Origin: Asticcacaulis sp. AND118
Lineage (GTDB): Bacteria; Pseudomonadota; Alphaproteobacteria; Caulobacterales; Caulobacteraceae
Assembly: GCF_020535245.1 (NCBI RefSeq)
Contig: NZ_CP084910.1
Location: 906,501 to 970,500, forward strand
Length of the DNA stretch: 64,000 nucleotides
Direction of reading: 5' to 3'
Shown here piece by piece: positions 31,675-40,987 of the stretch (positions are counted from its first letter, which is position 1; each line of letters opens with the position of its first letter). The position numbers and the translations under genes are program-made. Under the pieces are notes generated by a model. The model made no database searches and was not told where the DNA came from. It was given only the letters and a program-made list of their open reading frames with translations.

Positions 31675-32008
31675 GATTTTCAGGTCCGGAGGGTTCAGGC
31701 CTTCCGGACTTCGGTCTTTGTAACATTTGCGATCCGGTTCCGGCGAGCGCATCCCGAAAAGTGTTTAGCGGTTTTCGGAAAAGATGCGCGTCAAACAAGC
31801 TTGAATACCCTTCGCAGACGTTGCGTTTCGGAGAAATGCTCACGGACAGTCCGGATTCAGTTCCGGGCGACTCCGTCGGGCATTTTTCCGTTTGCTAATT
31901 CCACGGAAATAGGCTTTAAGGCCCGCTTCCTCGGAATCCTCAGTCGTCTTCGCGGGGGACCGCGCCCGAAAGGGCATGGCCTGCGCGAGATTTTGGAAAG
32001 TTTGAATT
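31675..32008 (+). other. long non-coding gap between rpsQ and rplN
   Basis: 334 bp with no credible gene. It contains a 10-bp hairpin (31684-31709, GTCCGGAGGG/CCTTCCGGAC) right after the rpsQ stop and palindromic repeat copy B (31747-31789). Its last 15 bases carry the rplN SD (GGAAAG). No convincing promoter could be named. The gap splits the usual S10-spc continuum. Confidence 0.6.
31747..31789. repeat. palindromic intergenic repeat, copy B
   Basis: GCGCATCCCGAAAAGTGTTT continuing AGCGG-TTTTCGG-AAAAG-ATGCGC. Same design as copy A (22372) with outer GCGCAT/ATGCGC and inner CCGAAAA/TTTTCGG arms. Confidence 0.85.
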
Positions 32009-32377
32009 ATGATTCAGATGCAAACTAATCTGGACGTTGCCGATAATTCGGGCGCGCGCCGGGTCATGTGCATCAAGGTGTTGGGCGGCTCCAAGCGCCG
32101 TTACGCCTCGGTGGGTGACCTGATCGTCGTCTCGGTTAAGGAAGCGATCCCCCGTGGCCGCGTGAAGAAGGGCGACGTTCTGCGCGCCATAGTCGTGCGC
32201 ACCTCGAAAGACATTCAGCGCAAGGACGGTTCGGTCATCCGTTTCGACACCAACGCCGCTGTCATCGTCAACAAGTCGGGCGAGCCCATCGGCACCCGTA
32301 TCTTCGGCCCGGTTCCGCGCGAGCTGCGCGCCAAGAACCACATGAAGATCATTTCGCTGGCGCCGGAGGTTCTCTAA
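32009..32377 (+). CDS. rplN: 50S ribosomal protein L14
   Basis: 122 aa. [20 protein letters not shown] and [15 protein letters not shown]. It binds the silencing factor RsfS and contacts L19. The SD GGAAAG lies 8 nt upstream. It heads the spc-like block. Confidence 0.98.
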   Translation: MIQMQTNLDVADNSGARRVMCIKVLGGSKRRYASVGDLIVVSVKEAIPRGRVKKGDVLRAIVVRTSKDIQRKDGSVIRFDTNAAVIVNKSGEPIGTRIFGPVPRELRAKNHMKIISLAPEVL

Positions 32378-32691
32378 TGGCTGCGAAAGTTAAAAAGGGC
32401 GACAAGGTCGTCGTTCTGACGGGCAAGGACAAGGGCCGCACCGGCACCGTCCTGAAGATTCTCCCGACCGAGAATCGCGTCCTGGTTCAGGGCATCAACG
32501 TCGTGCAGCGCCATACGCGCGCGTCGCAAACGAACCCGCAAGGCGGCATCATCAACAAGGAAGCTTCGCTTCACCTTTCGAACGTGGCCGTGGCTGACGC
32601 CAACGGCAAGCCGACCCGCGTCGGTTTCCGCGTCGAAGGCGACAAGAAGGTGCGCTTCGCCAAGAGCACCGGTGAGGTCATCAATGGCTGA
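32377..32691 (+). CDS. rplX: 50S ribosomal protein L24
   Basis: 104 aa. The KOW motif [20 protein letters not shown] is followed by [20 protein letters not shown]. It is an assembly initiator. It overlaps rplN by 1 bp and rplE by 8 bp. Confidence 0.98.
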   Translation: MAAKVKKGDKVVVLTGKDKGRTGTVLKILPTENRVLVQGINVVQRHTRASQTNPQGGIINKEASLHLSNVAVADANGKPTRVGFRVEGDKKVRFAKSTGEVING

Positions 32692-33241
32692 TCAAGCTTA
32701 TACTCCGCGCCTCAAGACGGTTTACACGGACACGATCCGCGCCGCCCTGAAGGAAGAATTCGGCTACACCAACGAAATGCAGGTTCCCAAGCTCGACAAG
32801 ATCGTCGTGAACATGGGTATCGGCGAAGCGGTTGCCGACTCCAAGAAGGTCAAGGCCGCGATCGCGGACCTGGCGGCTATCACCGGTCAGAAGCCGGCTG
32901 AAACCAAGGCCCGCAAGTCCATCGCCGGCTTCAAGCTGCGTGAAGGCATGGTGATCGGCGCCAAGGTCACGCTGCGCAAGCACCGTATGTACGAATTCCT
33001 GGACCGCCTGATCACGATCGCGCTGCCGCGCGTGAAGGATTTCCGCGGCCTGAACGGTAACTCCTTCGACGGCCGTGGCAACTACGCCATGGGCCTGAAG
33101 GAACACATCGTGTTCCCGGAAATCAACTACGATCAGATCGACCAGATGTGGGGCATGGACATTGTCGTCTGCACCACGGCGAAGAGCGACAAGGAAGCCA
33201 AGGCTCTCCTGAAGCACTTCCAGTTCCCGTTCACGTCGTAA
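32684..33241 (+). CDS. rplE: 50S ribosomal protein L5
   Basis: 185 aa from the ATG at 32684 inside the rplX end (8-bp overlap). [36 protein letters not shown] and KEHIVFPEI are typical. It binds 5S rRNA with L18. The start four codons upstream is less consistent with the family. Confidence 0.97.
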   Translation: MADQAYTPRLKTVYTDTIRAALKEEFGYTNEMQVPKLDKIVVNMGIGEAVADSKKVKAAIADLAAITGQKPAETKARKSIAGFKLREGMVIGAKVTLRKHRMYEFLDRLITIALPRVKDFRGLNGNSFDGRGNYAMGLKEHIVFPEINYDQIDQMWGMDIVVCTTAKSDKEAKALLKHFQFPFTS

Positions 33242-33259
33242 GGGGGAAGGTACAGAACC

Positions 33260-33565
33260 ATGGCTAAGAAATCGGCTGTAAACCGTAACGAGATGGTCAA
33301 GAAGCTCGTCGACAAGTACGCCGCCAAGCGCGCCGCGCTTAAGGCTGCTGCCATCGACGAATCCCTTCCGCTGGAAGAGCGCTTCGCCGCCCGTCTCGCC
33401 CTCGCCAAGCTGCCCCGCAACTCGGCGCCCACCCGCATCCGCAACCGCTGCGAAGTCACCGGCCGCCCGCGCGCCTTCTACCGCAAGCTCAAGATGAGCC
33501 GCGTTAGCCTGCGCAAGCTGGCCAACGAGGGGCAAATCCCCGGCATGACCAAGGCCAGCTGGTAA
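33260..33565 (+). CDS. rpsN: 30S ribosomal protein S14
   Basis: 101 aa, the long zinc-independent form: only one Cys ([11 protein letters not shown]), so no CxxC pairs. The C-terminus [18 protein letters not shown] is standard. Confidence 0.98.
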   Translation: MAKKSAVNRNEMVKKLVDKYAAKRAALKAAAIDESLPLEERFAARLALAKLPRNSAPTRIRNRCEVTGRPRAFYRKLKMSRVSLRKLANEGQIPGMTKASW

Positions 33566-33581
33566 GGGAAGATCAAACAAC

Positions 33582-33980
33582 ATGTTCATCTCTGATCCCC
33601 TGAGCGATATGATCGCCCGCATCAAGAACGCCGCCCAGCGCAAGCGTTCGAAGCTGCTCACCCCCGCCTCGAAGCTGCGTGCGCGCGTCCTCGACGTCCT
33701 CAAGGACGAAGGCTATATCCGCGGCTACGAGCTGCTCGAAGTTCCGGGTGAATTCCCGCAGTTCGAAATCGAACTGAAATACTTCGACGGCCAGCCGGTC
33801 ATCGCGGAAATCGCCCGCGTGTCCAAGCCGGGCCGCCGTGTCTATTCGTCGATCAAAGATCTGAAGCCGATCAAGAACGGCCTCGGTATCGCGATCCTGT
33901 CCACGCCGAAGGGCGTCCTGTCTGACACCGCTGCCCGCGAACAAAACGTCGGTGGCGAAGTCCTCTGCCGCGTCTACTAA
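33582..33980 (+). CDS. rpsH: 30S ribosomal protein S8
   Basis: 132 aa. [20 protein letters not shown] and [19 protein letters not shown]. In E. coli S8 represses the spc operon through the rplE region; no equivalent site was tested here. Confidence 0.98.
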   Translation: MFISDPLSDMIARIKNAAQRKRSKLLTPASKLRARVLDVLKDEGYIRGYELLEVPGEFPQFEIELKYFDGQPVIAEIARVSKPGRRVYSSIKDLKPIKNGLGIAILSTPKGVLSDTAAREQNVGGEVLCRVY

Positions 33981-34017
33981 GACCGGCGGGACTTGCTTAA
34001 GACCATAGGAACAAAGA

Positions 34018-34551
34018 ATGTCTCGTATTGGGAAAAAGGCCATTGCAGTACCGAAGGGCGTGACCATCACGCTCGACGGTCAGGCCATCACGGTCAAGGG
34101 GCCCAAGGGCCAACTGAACTGGACCGTCGTTGAAGAAATCGAAGTCACGCACGAAGCCGACAACCTGTCGGTGGCGCCGCGTGGTGAAACCGCTCGCCAC
34201 AAGGCGATGTGGGGTCTGTCGCGCACGCTCATCGCCAACATGGTGAAGGGCGTCACGGACGGCTTCGAGTCGAGCCTCGAACTGGTCGGCGTCGGTTACC
34301 GCGCCGCCATGAAGGGCAACAACCTCGAACTGTCGCTCGGCTTCTCGCACCCGGTCGAAGTCGCGCCGCCCGCCGGCGTCACCTTCGTCGTGCCGAAGCA
34401 GACCGAAATCAAGATCCAGGGCATCGACAAGCAGGTCGTCGGCGAACTCGCCGCCAAGATCCGCAAGATTCGTCCGCCTGAGCCCTACAAGGCCAAGGGT
34501 GTCCGTTACGCCGGCGAGAAGGTTCGCCGCAAGGAAGGGAAGAAGAAGTAA
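34018..34551 (+). CDS. rplF: 50S ribosomal protein L6
   Basis: 177 aa. [40 protein letters not shown] and [20 protein letters not shown]. It sits near the sarcin-ricin loop. Confidence 0.98.
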   Translation: MSRIGKKAIAVPKGVTITLDGQAITVKGPKGQLNWTVVEEIEVTHEADNLSVAPRGETARHKAMWGLSRTLIANMVKGVTDGFESSLELVGVGYRAAMKGNNLELSLGFSHPVEVAPPAGVTFVVPKQTEIKIQGIDKQVVGELAAKIRKIRPPEPYKAKGVRYAGEKVRRKEGKKK

Positions 34552-34554
34552 GCC

Positions 34555-34908
34555 ATGGCTCTCTCTCCTCGTGAACAACAGGCTCGCCGGGCGCAACGTA
34601 ACCGCACCCGCCTCAAGAGCCTCGCCAACGGTCGCCCGCGTCTGTCGGTCTTCCGTTCGGACAAGAACATCTACGCTCAGGTCATCGACGATGCCAAGGG
34701 CGTCACCGTTGCCGCCGCTTCGTCGCTCGAAACGGCCGACAAGCGGGGTTCGAACGCTGCTTCGGCTACCGAAGTCGGCAAGCTGGTCGCCCAGCGCGCC
34801 ATCGAAGCCGGTATCAAGGACGTTGTCTTTGACCGTGGCGGTTACATCTATCACGGTCGGGTGAAGGCGTTGGCTGATGCCGCGCGTGAAGCCGGTCTCA
34901 ACTTCTAA
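34555..34908 (+). CDS. rplR: 50S ribosomal protein L18
   Basis: 117 aa. [21 protein letters not shown] and [20 protein letters not shown]. It binds 5S rRNA. It starts 3 nt after rplF. Confidence 0.98.
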   Translation: MALSPREQQARRAQRNRTRLKSLANGRPRLSVFRSDKNIYAQVIDDAKGVTVAAASSLETADKRGSNAASATEVGKLVAQRAIEAGIKDVVFDRGGYIYHGRVKALADAAREAGLNF

Positions 34909-34920
34909 GGGGTACGTTCA

Positions 34921-35496
34921 ATGGCTCGTCCCAGCGAAAACCGCAACGATCGTCGCGAACGCACCGAAGAACCTTCGGAGTTCGTCGAAAAGCTCGTCCA
35001 CATCAACCGCGTCGCCGCCACCGTGAAGGGTGGCCGTCGCTTCAGCTTCGCTGCTCTGATGGTCGTTGGTGACCAGAAGGGCCGCGTCGGCTTCGGTCAT
35101 GGCAAGGCGCGCGAAGTGCCGGAAGCCATCCGCAAGGCGACCGAAGAAGCCAAGAAGTCGATGGTTCGCATTCCGTTGCGCGAATCCCGCACCCTGCACC
35201 ACGACGGTTACGGCCGTTGGGGCGCCGGCAAGATCCAGCTCCGCGCGGCCCCTCCGGGCACCGGGGTGATCGCGGGTGGTCCGATGCGCGCCGTGCTCGA
35301 AACCCTGGGCGTCTCCGACGTCGTGGGCAAGTCGCTCGGTTCGTCGAACCCCTACAACATGGTGCGCGCCACCTTCGAAGCTCTGAAGGTGCAGTCTTCG
35401 CCCCGTCAGATCGCCGCCAAGCGCGGTAAGAAGGTCGGCGACATCCTGACCCGCCGCAACGATGGCGCTTCGTCGCCTGAATCGATCGAGGGCTAA
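34921..35496 (+). CDS. rpsE: 30S ribosomal protein S5
   Basis: 191 aa. [20 protein letters not shown], the RNA-binding [17 protein letters not shown] and [19 protein letters not shown]. The N-terminus has about 15 extra charged residues, common in alphaproteobacteria. Confidence 0.98.
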   Translation: MARPSENRNDRRERTEEPSEFVEKLVHINRVAATVKGGRRFSFAALMVVGDQKGRVGFGHGKAREVPEAIRKATEEAKKSMVRIPLRESRTLHHDGYGRWGAGKIQLRAAPPGTGVIAGGPMRAVLETLGVSDVVGKSLGSSNPYNMVRATFEALKVQSSPRQIAAKRGKKVGDILTRRNDGASSPESIEG

Positions 35497-35501
35497 TCAT
35501 C

Positions 35502-35678
35502 ATGGCTCAAGTCACTGTCAAGCAAACCGGCAGCCCCATCCGCCGCACCAAGGACCAGCGCGCGACGCTCGTCGGCCTCGGTCTGAACCGCATGGGCCGT
35601 GTCTCGACGCTGGAGGATACCCCTTCGGTTCGCGGCATGATCGCCAAGGTCGCGCACCTCATCGAAATCGTTGAGTAA
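35502..35678 (+). CDS. rpmD: 50S ribosomal protein L30
   Basis: 58 aa, read directly: [40 protein letters not shown], ending VAHLIEIVE. Correct position 5 nt after rpsE and normal length. It is followed by repeat copy C and a strong terminator rather than directly by rplO. Confidence 0.97.
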   Translation: MAQVTVKQTGSPIRRTKDQRATLVGLGLNRMGRVSTLEDTPSVRGMIAKVAHLIEIVE

Positions 35679-35685
35679 GCGCCCC

Positions 35686-35730
35686 GCATCAAACCGGAAA
35701 GTGTTCTGCGGTTTTCGGACAAGTTGATGC
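35686..35730. repeat. palindromic intergenic repeat, copy C
   Basis: GCATCAA...TTGATGC arms around CCGGAAAGTGTTCTGCGGTT then TTCGG. Same core as the other copies but a different outer arm pair, which still pairs perfectly. Confidence 0.8.
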
Positions 35731-35744
35731 GCAAAGACTAAACG

Positions 35745-35775
35745 AAACGCCCCGGCAGCAATGTCGGGGCGTTTT
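35745..35775 (+). terminator. strong intrinsic terminator between rpmD and rplO
   Basis: CGCCCCG/CGGGGCG stem (7 bp, extended by AAA/TTT) with a 10-nt loop and TTTT. A terminator inside the spc gene order means rplO needs its own promoter or read-through. Confidence 0.85.
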
Positions 35776-35869
35776 GCTATTTATGAGAGCCGTATTTCTT
35801 AACGGTTTCTGTTTTTCCAGCCGAGTTGGCGCGCCTGCGCCGGCGCACCTATCAAGAAAGGCATCCCAG

Positions 35870-36349
35870 ATGACCAAACTGAATGAAATCCGCGATAACG
35901 AAGGCGCCACCAAGGGCCGCATGCGTGTTGGCCGTGGCCCCGGTTCGGGCAAGGGCAAGACCTCGGGTCGTGGTGTGAAGGGTCAAAAGTCGCGTACCGG
36001 CGTGTCGCTGCTGGGCTTCGAAGGCGGTCAAATGCCGCTGTACATGCGTATGCCCAAGCGCGGCTTCAACAAGCACAACCGCGCTGAATACGCCGAAGTC
36101 AACCTGTGGCGTCTGCAACAAGCCATCGACGCGGGCAAGCTCGACGCTTCCGCCACGGTCGACGCCGCCGCCCTGAAGGCCGCCGGCGTTATCCGTCGCG
36201 AGCTGGACGGCGTGCGTCTGCTCGGTGAAGGCGAACTGAAGGCGAAGCTGACCCTGTCGGTCTATTCGGCGACCGCTTCGGCGGTGAAGGCCGTGGAAGC
36301 CGCTGGCGGCTCGGTCGCTCAGGCGCGTCCGGTCAAGACCGAAGCCTAA
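35870..36349 (+). CDS. rplO: 50S ribosomal protein L15
   Basis: 159 aa from the ATG at 35870 (in atcccagATG). [40 protein letters not shown] and [18 protein letters not shown]. The 32-codon upstream extension lies over the terminator region and is not expected to be translated. It follows a 191-bp gap. Confidence 0.97.
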   Translation: MTKLNEIRDNEGATKGRMRVGRGPGSGKGKTSGRGVKGQKSRTGVSLLGFEGGQMPLYMRMPKRGFNKHNRAEYAEVNLWRLQQAIDAGKLDASATVDAAALKAAGVIRRELDGVRLLGEGELKAKLTLSVYSATASAVKAVEAAGGSVAQARPVKTEA

Positions 36350-36379
36350 GCTAAAATGTCACGCGCCCTGATGTTTTAA

Positions 36380-36423
36380 GCGCATTCCAAAAAGTGTTCT
36401 GCGGTTTTTGGAATCAAATGCGC
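36380..36423. repeat. palindromic intergenic repeat, copy D
   Basis: GCGCATTCCAAAAAGTGTTC then TGCGG-TTTTTGG-AATCAAATGCGC. Compared with copy A, CCGAAAA has become CCAAAAA and its partner TTTTCGG has become TTTTTGG, so pairing is kept. An additional outer stem (36355-36374 with about 36431-36448) encloses it and ends in CATTTT, so the whole could terminate rplO. Confidence 0.85.
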
Positions 36424-36495
36424 GAAAAGGCGATCAGGGCGCGGCATTTTCGATTTAGCCTCCCCATATGCGACCAAAGCCGGACGTCACTCGCT

Positions 36496-36524
36496 TTGAC
36501 AACGGCTTGCGGGGCCCGTAAGGG
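36496..36524 (+). promoter_or_regulatory. possible secY promoter
   Basis: TTGACA (36496-36501) with a 17-bp spacer to TAAGGG, a poor -10. It lies about 50 bp before the secY start. The good -35 alone makes this tentative. Confidence 0.3.
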
Positions 36525-36574
36525 TGGTACAGACAGGATGGAATCGTTGGTTCCGTCCGCGACTTGAGGTTTTC

Positions 36575-37927
36575 ATGGCATCTGCGGCTGAACAATTAGC
36601 GGCCAATCTGAACTTCGGCGCCTTTGCCAAGGCGACGGAGCTTCACAAGCGTCTTCTTTTCACTCTGGGCGCACTGATCGTCTATCGTCTGGGGACCTAT
36701 ATCCCCATTCCCGGCATCGATCTGGCGGCCTTCGAGCAGGCCTTCTCAGGGCAGTCCCAGGGCATTCTGGGCATGTTCAACATGTTCTCAGGCGGCGCCG
36801 TCGAGCGTATGGCCATCTTCGCCCTGAACATCATGCCGTACATCTCGGCCTCGATCATCGTTCAACTGATGGGCTCCGTCTATGCGCCGTGGGAAAAGCT
36901 GCGCAAAGAAGGCGGCGAAGCCGGCCGCAAGCAGCTTAACCAGTATACGCGCTACCTGACCCTTATTCTGGCTCTGGTGCAGTCCTTCTCGATCGCCGCG
37001 GGTATGCAGGCGTCGGGGCTGGCCCTCGATCCAGGGCCGATGTTCCTCATCTCGTCGGTCGTGACGCTCACGGGCGGCACCATGTTCCTGATGTGGCTGG
37101 GTGAGCAGATCACGGCGCGCGGCGTCGGCAACGGCACCTCGCTGATCATCTTTGCCGGTATCGTCGCGGTCCTGCCGCGCACCATCACCAACCTGCTGGC
37201 CCTGGCCAAGGAAGGCCAGATCAATGCCGGCGTGCTGCTGCTGATCGTGCTGGTTCTGATCGCCGCCATCGTCTTTATCGTTTTCATGGAACGTTCGCAG
37301 CGCCGCCTGCTGGTGCAGTATCCGAAGCGTCAGGTCGGTAACCGCGTCATGGGCGGCGAATCGTCCTTCATGCCGCTGAAGGTCAATACCGCCGGCGTCA
37401 TTCCGCCGATCTTCGCCTCGTCGCTGCTGCTGATGCCGACGACCGCCGCCGCCTTCCTGGCCCGCGATCCGTCGCAGGTGCCGTCGTGGTTGTCTTGGTT
37501 GCCCGGCGTGACGGCGCAACTCACCCACGGTCAGCCGATCTTCATGGCGCTCTATGCCGCCCTGATCATCTTCTTCTGCTTCCTGTACACCTCGCTGGTG
37601 TTCAATCCGGACGAAACGGCCGAGAACCTGCGCAAGTATGGCGGCTTCCTGCCGGGCATCCGTCCGGGCAAGCGTACGGCGGAATATCTCGATTTCGTGC
37701 TGACCCGCATCACGGTCATCGGCGCGGCCTATATCACCATCGTCTGTCTGCTGCCGGAATTCCTGATCTCGAACCTCGGCAACAGCTTCTATTTCGGCGG
37801 CACCTCGATCCTCATCGTCGTGACCGTGACCATGGATACGGTGGCCCAGATTCAGTCGCATCTGCTGGCGCACCAGTATGACGGCCTGATCAAGAAATCA
37901 AAAATGCGGGGAGCGCGCGGCAGATGA
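36575..37927 (+). CDS. secY: preprotein translocase subunit SecY
   Basis: 450 aa from the ATG at 36575 (SD tgagg). About ten transmembrane segments; YRLGTYIPIPGID, the plug region and PGIRPGKRTAEYLDFVLTRI in cytoplasmic loop C5 are diagnostic. It forms the Sec channel with SecE/SecG. It overlaps adk by 4 bp (ATGA). Confidence 0.97.
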   Translation: MASAAEQLAANLNFGAFAKATELHKRLLFTLGALIVYRLGTYIPIPGIDLAAFEQAFSGQSQGILGMFNMFSGGAVERMAIFALNIMPYISASIIVQLMGSVYAPWEKLRKEGGEAGRKQLNQYTRYLTLILALVQSFSIAAGMQASGLALDPGPMFLISSVVTLTGGTMFLMWLGEQITARGVGNGTSLIIFAGIVAVLPRTITNLLALAKEGQINAGVLLLIVLVLIAAIVFIVFMERSQRRLLVQYPKRQVGNRVMGGESSFMPLKVNTAGVIPPIFASSLLLMPTTAAAFLARDPSQVPSWLSWLPGVTAQLTHGQPIFMALYAALIIFFCFLYTSLVFNPDETAENLRKYGGFLPGIRPGKRTAEYLDFVLTRITVIGAAYITIVCLLPEFLISNLGNSFYFGGTSILIVVTVTMDTVAQIQSHLLAHQYDGLIKKSKMRGARGR

Positions 37928-38496
37928 ACCTGATTCTTTTCGGACCTCCGGCGGCGGGTAAAGGCACGCAGGCGAAACGTCTGGTGGTGGCGCACAATAT
38001 GGTGCAGCTTTCTACCGGCGACATGCTGCGCGCCGCCATCGCCTCGGGTTCCGAGCTGGGCCAGAAGGTCAAGTCGATCATCGACACCGGCGGACTGGTG
38101 TCCGACGACATCGTGATCGACCTGATCAAGACGAATCTCCCGGCGGCCGAGGCCGCGGGCGGCGCCATCTTCGACGGCTTCCCCCGCACTGTGGCTCAGG
38201 CCGAAGCGCTCGACGCCATGCTGGCGGCGCGCGGTGCCTCGATCGACATCGTTGTGCGCCTCAAGGTCGATGACGACGCGCTGATCGAACGCATTGAAAA
38301 GCGTTTCGCCGAGCAGGGCCGCACCGACGACAATCCGGAAAGCTACAAGGTGCGTCTGGCGGCCTATAATGCCCAGACCGCGCCTTTGCTGCCCTACTAT
38401 TCGGCGCAGGGCAAACTGGTCGAGGTCGACGGCATGGGTTCGGTCGAAGAGGTTTCGGCCCGAATCGAAGCCGCGCTTTCGGAACTGGTCGGCTAA
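37924..38496 (+). CDS. adk: adenylate kinase
   Basis: 190 aa. P-loop FGPPAAGKGTQAKRL, AMP-binding LSTGDMLRAAI and DGFPRTVAQAEAL. It has the short lid (RFAEQGRTDDNPESYKVRLA) without zinc cysteines. It catalyses ATP + AMP = 2 ADP. It is translationally coupled to secY. Confidence 0.97.
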   Translation: MNLILFGPPAAGKGTQAKRLVVAHNMVQLSTGDMLRAAIASGSELGQKVKSIIDTGGLVSDDIVIDLIKTNLPAAEAAGGAIFDGFPRTVAQAEALDAMLAARGASIDIVVRLKVDDDALIERIEKRFAEQGRTDDNPESYKVRLAAYNAQTAPLLPYYSAQGKLVEVDGMGSVEEVSARIEAALSELVG

Positions 38497-38723
38497 GAGC
38501 CCTATGAGGCGTCAAAAATGAGATCAGGGGATCTCGGTCCCCAAGGCTTCCGACCCGTAAAAGGGGAGGGGGCCACCCTTCCGGTTCAGGCCGGAAACCG
38601 CATCTACCGTCTTTTCGGGGCTTGCAACGGCTTTCACCTCCCGTTAACGGCTTTGACAACGGAACTCACCGAGCTGTTGGACAGATTCAAGTTTGAATCT
38701 TGACAATATCTCAATCCTACCCA

Positions 38724-38751
38724 TTGACGGGAGCAAAACCCTCTGTATAAG
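38724..38751 (+). promoter_or_regulatory. probable alpha operon promoter
   Basis: TTGACG (38724-38729), 16-bp spacer, TATAAG (38746-38751). It drives rpsM-rpsK-rpoA. A second TTGACA at 38700-38705 lacks a good -10. Confidence 0.5.
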
Positions 38752-38762
38752 GGGCAGCTTCC

Positions 38763-38835
38763 GCGAAAGGCGCTTGTGCCCGCTTAACCGCCATCCCTGA
38801 GGGGTGGGGTGGCTGGCGCGTCCCTTTCGCCTTTT
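38763..38835 (+). promoter_or_regulatory. terminator-like structure in the rpsM leader
   Basis: GCGAAAGG (38763-38770) pairs with CCTTTCGC (38823-38830), extended by CGC/GCG across a 2-nt bulge, and is followed by cTTTT. The interior can form further GC pairs. This is the third ribosomal leader in the window with a hairpin plus U-run. It is weaker than the other two. Confidence 0.4.
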
Positions 38836-38867
38836 AACGTGCAAAAGTACGTTCAGGAGATTCAGAC

Positions 38868-39236
38868 GTGGCCCGTATCGCAGGCGTCAACATACCGACC
38901 AACAAGCGCGTCATCATCGCGCTCCAGTATATCCACGGCATTGGTCAGCAAAAGGCCAAGGAAATCGTGGAAAAGGTGGGCATCGAGGACGCCCGTCGCG
39001 TTAATTCGCTCTCGGACGCCGAAGTGTTGCAGATCCGCGAAACCATCGACCGTGACTATCTGGTCGAAGGCGATCTGCGTCGCGAAACGTCCATGAACAT
39101 CAAGCGCCTGATGGACCTGGCCTGCTACCGCGGCCTGCGTCATCGTAAGGGCCTGCCGGTCCGCGGTCAGCGCACTCACACGAACGCCCGCACCCGCAAG
39201 GGTCCGGCGAAGCCCATCGCCGGCAAGAAGAAATAA
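38868..39236 (+). CDS. rpsM: 30S ribosomal protein S13
   Basis: 122 aa. [20 protein letters not shown] and the C-terminal [20 protein letters not shown]. It contacts tRNA and L5 across the subunit bridge. First gene of the alpha operon. Confidence 0.98.
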   Translation: MARIAGVNIPTNKRVIIALQYIHGIGQQKAKEIVEKVGIEDARRVNSLSDAEVLQIRETIDRDYLVEGDLRRETSMNIKRLMDLACYRGLRHRKGLPVRGQRTHTNARTRKGPAKPIAGKKK

Positions 39237-39251
39237 TCGGGATTCTGACTT

Positions 39252-39641
39252 ATGGCCAAAGAACCTTCACGCGTTAAAAAGCGCGAGCGCAAGAATATCA
39301 CCTCGGGCGTGGCGCACGTCAACGCCTCTTTCAACAACACCATGATCACCATCACGGACGCGCAGGGTAATGCGATTTCGTGGTCGTCGGCCGGTCACAT
39401 GGGCTTCAAGGGTTCGCGCAAGTCGACCCCGTATGCGGCTCAGGTTGCCGCTGAAGACGCCGGAAAGAAGGCGATCGAGCACGGTGTGAAGACGCTGGAA
39501 GTCAGCGTCGCCGGTCCGGGTTCGGGCCGTGAATCGGCCCTGCGCGCGCTGCAGGCCGTCGGCTTCACGATCACGACCATCCGTGACGTGACCCCGATCC
39601 CGCACAACGGCTGCCGTCCGCCGAAGCGTCGTCGCGTTTAA
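39252..39641 (+). CDS. rpsK: 30S ribosomal protein S11
   Basis: 129 aa. [20 protein letters not shown] and [17 protein letters not shown], a canonical C-terminus with the conserved NG site. It starts 15 nt after rpsM. Confidence 0.98.
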   Translation: MAKEPSRVKKRERKNITSGVAHVNASFNNTMITITDAQGNAISWSSAGHMGFKGSRKSTPYAAQVAAEDAGKKAIEHGVKTLEVSVAGPGSGRESALRALQAVGFTITTIRDVTPIPHNGCRPPKRRRV

Positions 39642-39663
39642 TACCGATTTCTACCCCTTTTCC

Positions 39664-39692
39664 GTTGCCCCCGGCGTAAAGCCGGGGGCAAC
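39664..39692 (+). other. perfect 12-bp hairpin between rpsK and rpoA
   Basis: GTTGCCCCCGGC and GCCGGGGGCAAC with loop gtaaa. No T-run follows. The rpsD gene that usually encodes the alpha-operon repressor S4 is absent here. The structure could adjust rpoA expression by pausing or RNA processing. Confidence 0.6.
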
Positions 39693-39713
39693 CATTCTCG
39701 TCTGAGGGACGCA

Positions 39714-40730
39714 ATGATCGAAAGAAACTGGCAGCAGCTTATTCGTCCCGAGAAGCCCCAAATCGAGTCCGGTCAGGATTCCCAGCGCAAGATGCGTCTT
39801 GTCGCGGAACCCCTGGAACGCGGCTTTGGCGTGACGCTCGGCAATGCTCTGCGCCGCGTTCTCCTGTCCTCCCTGCAAGGGGCGGCGGTGACGGCGGTAC
39901 AAATCGACGGCGTTGTTCACGAATTTTCCTCTATCGAGGGTGTTCGTGAAGACGTGGTCGACATTATCCTCAATATCAAGCAACTGGCGCTCCGTATGCA
40001 CGCGGAAGGCCCGAAGCGCATGGTTCTGCGCGCCTCGTCGGCCGGTCCGGTGACCGCCGGCATGATCGACGTCCCTTCGGACATCGAAGTGCTGAACCCC
40101 GATCACGTCATCTGTACGCTGGACGAAGGCGCCTCGGTGCGCATGGAGTTCACGGTTCAGACCGGCAAGGGCTACGTCCCCGCCGACCGTCTGCGCCCGG
40201 AAGACGCGCCGATCGGCCTGATCGCCGTCGATGCGCTCTATTCGCCGGTCAAGAAGGTGGCTTACCGCGTCGAGCCGACCCGTCAGGGTCAGTCGCTCGA
40301 TTACGACAAGCTGGTTCTTGACGTTGAAACCAACGCCGCCGTGACCCCCGTGGACGCCGTGGCCTACGCCGCGCGCATCCTTCAGGACCAGCTCCAGATA
40401 TTCATCACCTTCGAAGAGCCGAAGCCGGCCGTCGTCGAAGAGGGTAAGCCTGAGCTGCCGTTCAACCCGGCCCTCCTCAAGAAGGTCGACGAACTGGAAC
40501 TTAGCGTCCGTTCGGCGAACTGCCTGAAGAACGACAACATCGTCTATATCGGCGACCTGATCCAGAAGACGGAATCGGAAATGCTCCGTACCCCGAACTT
40601 CGGCCGCAAGTCGCTGAACGAAATCAAGGAAGTCCTGCAATCGATGGGGCTGTCGCTCGGCATGGATGTGCCGAACTGGCCGCCTGAAAACGTCGAGGAC
40701 CTCGCCAAGAAGTTCGAAGACCAAATCTAA
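39714..40730 (+). CDS. rpoA: RNA polymerase alpha subunit
   Basis: 338 aa. Dimerising N-terminal domain ([38 protein letters not shown]) and alpha-CTD ([39 protein letters not shown]) that binds UP elements and activators. The start ATGATCGAAAGAAAC agrees with family length. It is followed by a terminator before rplQ. Confidence 0.98.
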   Translation: MIERNWQQLIRPEKPQIESGQDSQRKMRLVAEPLERGFGVTLGNALRRVLLSSLQGAAVTAVQIDGVVHEFSSIEGVREDVVDIILNIKQLALRMHAEGPKRMVLRASSAGPVTAGMIDVPSDIEVLNPDHVICTLDEGASVRMEFTVQTGKGYVPADRLRPEDAPIGLIAVDALYSPVKKVAYRVEPTRQGQSLDYDKLVLDVETNAAVTPVDAVAYAARILQDQLQIFITFEEPKPAVVEEGKPELPFNPALLKKVDELELSVRSANCLKNDNIVYIGDLIQKTESEMLRTPNFGRKSLNEIKEVLQSMGLSLGMDVPNWPPENVEDLAKKFEDQI

Positions 40731-40750
40731 GACTTCTGAAAGAGACAGAA

Positions 40751-40788
40751 GAGGCCCGGATCGCAAGGTTCGGGCCTCCTGCCTTTTT
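40751..40788 (+). terminator. intrinsic terminator after rpoA
   Basis: GAGGCCCGgA pairs with TtCGGGCCTC (8 perfect outer pairs plus 2), followed after CTGCC by TTTTT. It separates rplQ from the rest of the alpha operon. Confidence 0.7.
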
Positions 40789-40987
40789 ATAGAAGGTGAA
40801 TTTCACGAAATCACGTTCGACTTATCGGGAAAGACCAAAACCTTGTCCCGGTAATTTCCAAAGGACACGTCGTCCGGCGGACGTTCGGAGCGGGCAGGGG
40901 TCACGAAGGCCCTTCGACCTTTGACTTCGGGCTCGTTTTTGGGGTCACGCAACGCCAGAGTGCGGCGTGATCTTATGGAGCACTATT

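Larger units (their letters stand above)
38497..38867 (+). other. adk-rpsM non-coding region (alpha operon leader)
   Basis: 371 bp without a credible gene. In order it holds a CCGTTAACGG palindrome (38641-38650), an 8+8 inverted repeat AGATTCAA-gt-TTGAATCT (38683-38700) touching a TTGACA hexamer, a probable promoter (38724-38751) and a terminator-like hairpin (38763-38835). Short frames here lack family features. Confidence 0.6.

Noticed and set aside
31801-32028. 75-codon frame in the rpsQ-rplN gap
   Set aside because: No similarity or SD and overlaps the rplN start; treated as non-coding.
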